Positions 5,192-7,355 of a stretch of 7,355 bases of DNA are shown here, piece after piece. A program made the translations under genes and the position numbers. The notes beneath the pieces were generated by a model. That model was not told the origin of the DNA, ran no database searches, and was given only the letters and a program-made list of their open reading frames with translations. The stretch covers positions 1-7,355 of the forward strand of contig JAFMRN010000118.1 of NCBI GenBank assembly GCA_017354065.1. Direction: 5' to 3'. Each line of letters begins with the position of its first letter. The stretch's first letter is position 1. The DNA comes from Solirubrobacterales bacterium (GTDB taxonomy: Bacteria; Actinomycetota; Thermoleophilia; Solirubrobacterales; Solirubrobacteraceae).

Positions 5192-5704
5192 ATGAGCGCA
5201 ACCGACTACATCATTGATTCAGCCCTGGTCCTGCTCGTACTTCTGCAGCTGAAGGAGCGGACCCTCACAACCAAAGCACTTGTCCGGCCCCTGATCATCG
5301 TGGCGATCGCGGTCGCCAACTACCTGCACGGCTTCCCGACACAGGGGAATGACATCGAGCTGATTGCCGTGATCGGCGCTATCGGCACCGTGATCGGCGT
5401 CGCCTCCGGCGTGGCCGTGAAGATGCGCCGTGGCGAGCACGGTGAGGTACTGGCCCGCGCCGGCACCTCATCCGCGATCTTCTGGGTGCTCGGCATGGGC
5501 AGCCGCTTCGCCTTCGCCGTGTGGGCGGCATCTGCCGCGGGCTCCCACAGCATCGGACAGTTCTCAGCCCAGCACTCGATCACCAGCGCCGAGGCCTGGA
5601 CGGTCGCGCTGCTGGCGATGGCCGTCTGCGAGGTAGCCAGTCGCAGCCTGGTGATGGCTGCCCGGCGCGAGCGGATGATGACCGCCGCGCTGGCCCTCGC
5701 CTGA
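5192..5704 (+). CDS. Polytopic membrane protein preceding a two-component system, unknown function
   Basis: 170 aa from ATG 5192. An ATG at 5156 would add 12 residues (MWKTRQAQIILA); neither has a Shine-Dalgarno. I prefer 5192 because the protein then begins MSATDYIID directly before the first helix, as I recall for similar actinobacterial proteins. About four to five hydrophobic segments are seen: the first helix ALVLLVLLQL, then LIIVAIAVANYLHGF, IELIAVIGAIGTVIGVASGVAV, SAIFWVLGMGSRFAFAVWAA and AWTVALLAMAVCEVASRSLVM. Charged loops KMRRGEHGEVLARAG and AARRERM are probably cytoplasmic by the positive-inside rule. Similar small membrane proteins occur beside histidine kinase/LuxR-regulator pairs in actinobacteria (family-level recollection, possibly annotated near DUF1453). 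Its stop is 26 nt before the kinase start, so it may belong to the same regulatory unit. The function is unknown. Confidence 0.82.
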   Translation: MSATDYIIDSALVLLVLLQLKERTLTTKALVRPLIIVAIAVANYLHGFPTQGNDIELIAVIGAIGTVIGVASGVAVKMRRGEHGEVLARAGTSSAIFWVLGMGSRFAFAVWAASAAGSHSIGQFSAQHSITSAEAWTVALLAMAVCEVASRSLVMAARRERMMTAALALA

Positions 5705-5715
5705 GAGCGACGCCG

Positions 5716-5721
5716 TAACGT
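5716..5721 (+). promoter_or_regulatory. TANNNT box before the histidine kinase gene
   Basis: TAACGT lies in the 26-nt gap between the membrane-protein gene and the kinase gene, 9 nt before the ATG at 5731, the same spacing as TAAGCT before fprA. There is no good Shine-Dalgarno (only GAAG 2-3 nt before the ATG) and no clear -35 box. It could give a second, leaderless transcript of the kinase-regulator pair. TANNNT is a loose pattern, so chance is a real possibility. Confidence 0.3.
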
Positions 5722-5730
5722 TCTGAAGCG

Positions 5731-6864
5731 ATGCTCGACGCCAAGCGCGGATGGAGAACAGGCCTGCGGCTGCTGGGCCTGCTGGTGCTGGTCGGCTGGC
5801 AGTTCCACAGCCACCAGCGTCCGGCGCTGGCGGGGCGCGGGCTGGTGCTGGCGATCGCGGGGTCGGTCGCGGCGCTGAGCTGGCTGCTGTGGACCTGGAC
5901 CACCTGGCGCGAGTACGACGTTCCGTGGTCCTGGGACCTGATCCCGGTCGCGGCCGCGTCCGGCGTGATGTCGGTGGTCTTTGAAGGGCCGTGGAACGCG
6001 ATGTTGTTCATCGTCGTGTTCGCGGCCGGCACGCGCAACGGGGTTCCACGGGCATTCCTGGTGACGGGCGCAGCGATCCTCGGCGTCGGGATCACCTGGG
6101 TACTGGACTCCCAGCACGGCGCCGGCGCGCTGGCCTACGCGCTGGGCCTGATCGCCACGACCTATGGCGGCAGCCGGCGCAAGGAGGCGCTCGAGCGCCG
6201 CGAGCAGGCCGAGCTGCTGCTGGCCCAGACCCAGCGTTCCCAGGAGGAACAGCTGCGCGCCGCGCGCTTGCAGGAGTCGACCCGGATCGCGCGGGAGATC
6301 CACGACGTCCTGGCCCACTCGCTGGCCGGGCTCACCATCCAGCTTGAGGCAACCGTGGCGCTGCTGGAGGGCGGCGCCGACCCGGACACCGTGATAGAGC
6401 GCGTCAAGCGCGCCCACGCGCTGGCCCGGGACGGGTTGCGTGAGACGCGACTGGCGGTCGGTGCGCTGCGTGAAGGCTCCACGGTGGTCCCGGCCGCGAC
6501 CCGGATCGACGCGCTGATCTCTGACTTCCGCGCGGCCGGCAACGAGATCACGCTGGAGCTGACCGGATCCCGTGAGCAGCTCGGTGACGAGCGCGGCGAC
6601 GCCGCGGTGCGGATCCTCCAGGAGGCGCTGACCAACGTCTCCAAACACGCTCCCGGCGCCGCGGTCAGCGTCAAGCTCGACGCGGGGCCGCCTCTGGCGA
6701 TCAGCGTCGAGAACGCCTGCCCGGTGCCGGTGGCCGCCTCCACCCTGGCCCACAGCGGCGGGGGGTATGGTCTGGCCGGTATGCGCGAGCGGGCGGAGGA
6801 ATTGGGTGGCAGCTTCAGCGCGGGTCCGGTCGCGGACGGCTGGCGCGTGGAGGCGACACTGTGA
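5731..6864 (+). CDS. Sensor histidine kinase, HisKA_3 (NarX/DesK) type
   Basis: 377-aa membrane histidine kinase. About five to six hydrophobic segments fill residues 9-146 (for example 12-24, 37-57, 69-84, 88-100, 108-126 and 131-145) with only short loops, so there is no extracellular sensor domain and the signal is probably sensed in the membrane. A charged helical linker (148-183, rich in E, R and Q, coiled-coil-like) leads to the dimerisation/phosphoacceptor helix ESTRIAREIHDVLAHSLAGL (182-201), with H191 as the expected phosphohistidine in the HDxLxHxL pattern of HisKA_3. The ATPase domain shows the N box ILQEALTNVSKHAPGA (295-310, N302) and the G box GGGYGLAGMRERAEELGG (343-360). It autophosphorylates and passes the phosphate to the regulator encoded next. 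The stop overlaps the regulator start by 4 nt (GTGA). The start is ATG 5731, 26 nt after the preceding membrane-protein gene, without a strong ribosome binding site. Confidence 0.96.
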   Translation: MLDAKRGWRTGLRLLGLLVLVGWQFHSHQRPALAGRGLVLAIAGSVAALSWLLWTWTTWREYDVPWSWDLIPVAAASGVMSVVFEGPWNAMLFIVVFAAGTRNGVPRAFLVTGAAILGVGITWVLDSQHGAGALAYALGLIATTYGGSRRKEALERREQAELLLAQTQRSQEEQLRAARLQESTRIAREIHDVLAHSLAGLTIQLEATVALLEGGADPDTVIERVKRAHALARDGLRETRLAVGALREGSTVVPAATRIDALISDFRAAGNEITLELTGSREQLGDERGDAAVRILQEALTNVSKHAPGAAVSVKLDAGPPLAISVENACPVPVAASTLAHSGGGYGLAGMRERAEELGGSFSAGPVADGWRVEATL

Positions 6865-7355
6865 CGCTGAGGGTGATGGTCGTGGACGACCAGGCGCTGG
6901 TCCGTGAGGGGCTGACGACGTTGCTGGGCACGGCCGCGGACATAGAGCCGGTCGGCAGCGCGGCCAACGGCGCTGACGCGATCCAGCTGGCGGGCGAGCT
7001 CTCCCCGGACGTCGTCCTGATGGACCTGCGCATGCCCGGCGTCGACGGCGTCCAGGCCACGCGCGAGATCAGAGCCGCGCACCCGGACGTTGAGATCGTC
7101 GTGCTGACCACCCACGCCGACGACGAATCGATCCTCTCAGCGCTGAATGCCGGCGCGCGCGGGTATCTGACCAAGGACGCCGGCGTCACCGAGATAGCCC
7201 GTGCCGTCCAGGCCGCCGCGGCCGGACAGTCGGTGCTCGACCCGGTCGTCCAGGCGCGGCTGCTGTCGGCCGCCAGCGCCGGCGGGAGCTCAGACGAGTC
7301 TCCGGACGTGTCCGCGGCGGTCTCAAAGACCGCCGAAACCCGTGACGCCCCGGCC
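6861..7355 (+). CDS. NarL/LuxR-type response regulator, 3'-truncated by window edge
   Basis: The frame is open from GTG 6861 to the last base, giving 165 residues of an incomplete protein. Residues 3-120 are a receiver domain. VMVVDDQALVREGL (5-18) supplies acidic pocket D9/D10. VVLMDLRMPGVDG (51-63) holds D55 as the phosphorylation site. VVLTTHADDE (80-89) has the switch threonine, and GYLTKD (101-106) the conserved lysine K105. This is the NarL/FixJ arrangement that pairs with HisKA_3 kinases. The DNA-binding LuxR helix-turn-helix expected at the C-terminus lies beyond the window and is not seen. After the receiver comes a Ser/Ala/Asp-rich linker (about residues 134-165, from LLSAASAGGSS) that is still going at the edge and already longer than is usual. 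GGAGG (6849-6853) lies 7 nt before the GTG, a strong ribosome binding site inside the kinase gene, so the two proteins are probably made together. Confidence 0.93.
   Translation, partial: MTLRVMVVDDQALVREGLTTLLGTAADIEPVGSAANGADAIQLAGELSPDVVLMDLRMPGVDGVQATREIRAAHPDVEIVVLTTHADDESILSALNAGARGYLTKDAGVTEIARAVQAAAAGQSVLDPVVQARLLSAASAGGSSDESPDVSAAVSKTAETRDAPA

Noticed and set aside
5320..6753. Long open frame on the minus strand (477 aa) across the membrane-protein and kinase genes
   Set aside because: It is antisense to two genes with clear family motifs, and its translation is an Arg/Gln/His/Gly-rich sequence with no recognisable domain, typical of an antisense frame in GC-rich DNA.

Overview
The window is GC-rich DNA (roughly two thirds or more G+C, with strong G/C preference at third codon positions). 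It reads as a chromosomal segment of an actinobacterium. An F420-type DUF385 oxidoreductase, an FprA-type ferredoxin/adrenodoxin reductase, a BFN/DUF151 protein, frequent GTG/TTG starts and start codons without Shine-Dalgarno sequences fit Actinobacteria. My best guess is a deep-branching class such as Thermoleophilia (Solirubrobacterales), but that placement is inference only. I saw no tRNA, rRNA, CRISPR array, transposase or phage gene. No stretch longer than 300 bases lacks a gene.

Layout. (1) 2-1641, plus strand: the 3' part of a fold-type I PLP aminotransferase, coupled by a 4-nt GTGA overlap to a complete D-alanine--D-alanine ligase. (2) 1647-1689: a strong symmetric hairpin between convergent genes, probably a shared terminator. 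(3) 1728-2602, minus strand: a two-gene unit of a BFN-domain (DUF151) protein followed 2 nt later by a DUF385 deazaflavin-dependent oxidoreductase. A TATACT -10 box lies upstream. (4) 2603-2782: a divergent intergenic region with a near-perfect 25-bp palindrome. (5) 2783-3664, plus strand: a 71-aa single-pass membrane protein and a 211-aa polytopic membrane protein. They are separated by a hairpin whose 3' arm contains the likely start codon of the second gene. (6) 3716-5119, plus strand: an FprA-like NADPH:ferredoxin/adrenodoxin reductase, probably leaderless. (7) 5104-5136: three copies of TCAACCC in alternating orientation across the fprA stop codon. (8) 5192-7355, plus strand: a small polytopic membrane protein, a DesK/NarX-type sensor histidine kinase and a NarL-type response regulator cut by the window edge. 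Kinase and regulator overlap by GTGA.

How the genes fit together. The ligase makes the D-Ala-D-Ala dipeptide for peptidoglycan, and its coupling to an aminotransferase suggests co-regulated amino-acid and cell-wall metabolism. The minus-strand pair may be a small redox/stress unit. FprA passes electrons from NADPH to ferredoxin. The last three genes look like one signalling cassette in which the kinase, and perhaps the membrane protein before it, senses something in or at the membrane. Most of this is ordinary chromosomal content. The least explained parts are the two membrane-protein genes at 2783-3664 with their palindrome and start-codon hairpin, and the membrane protein that precedes the two-component system. 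I found no clear sign of a wholly new multi-gene system.
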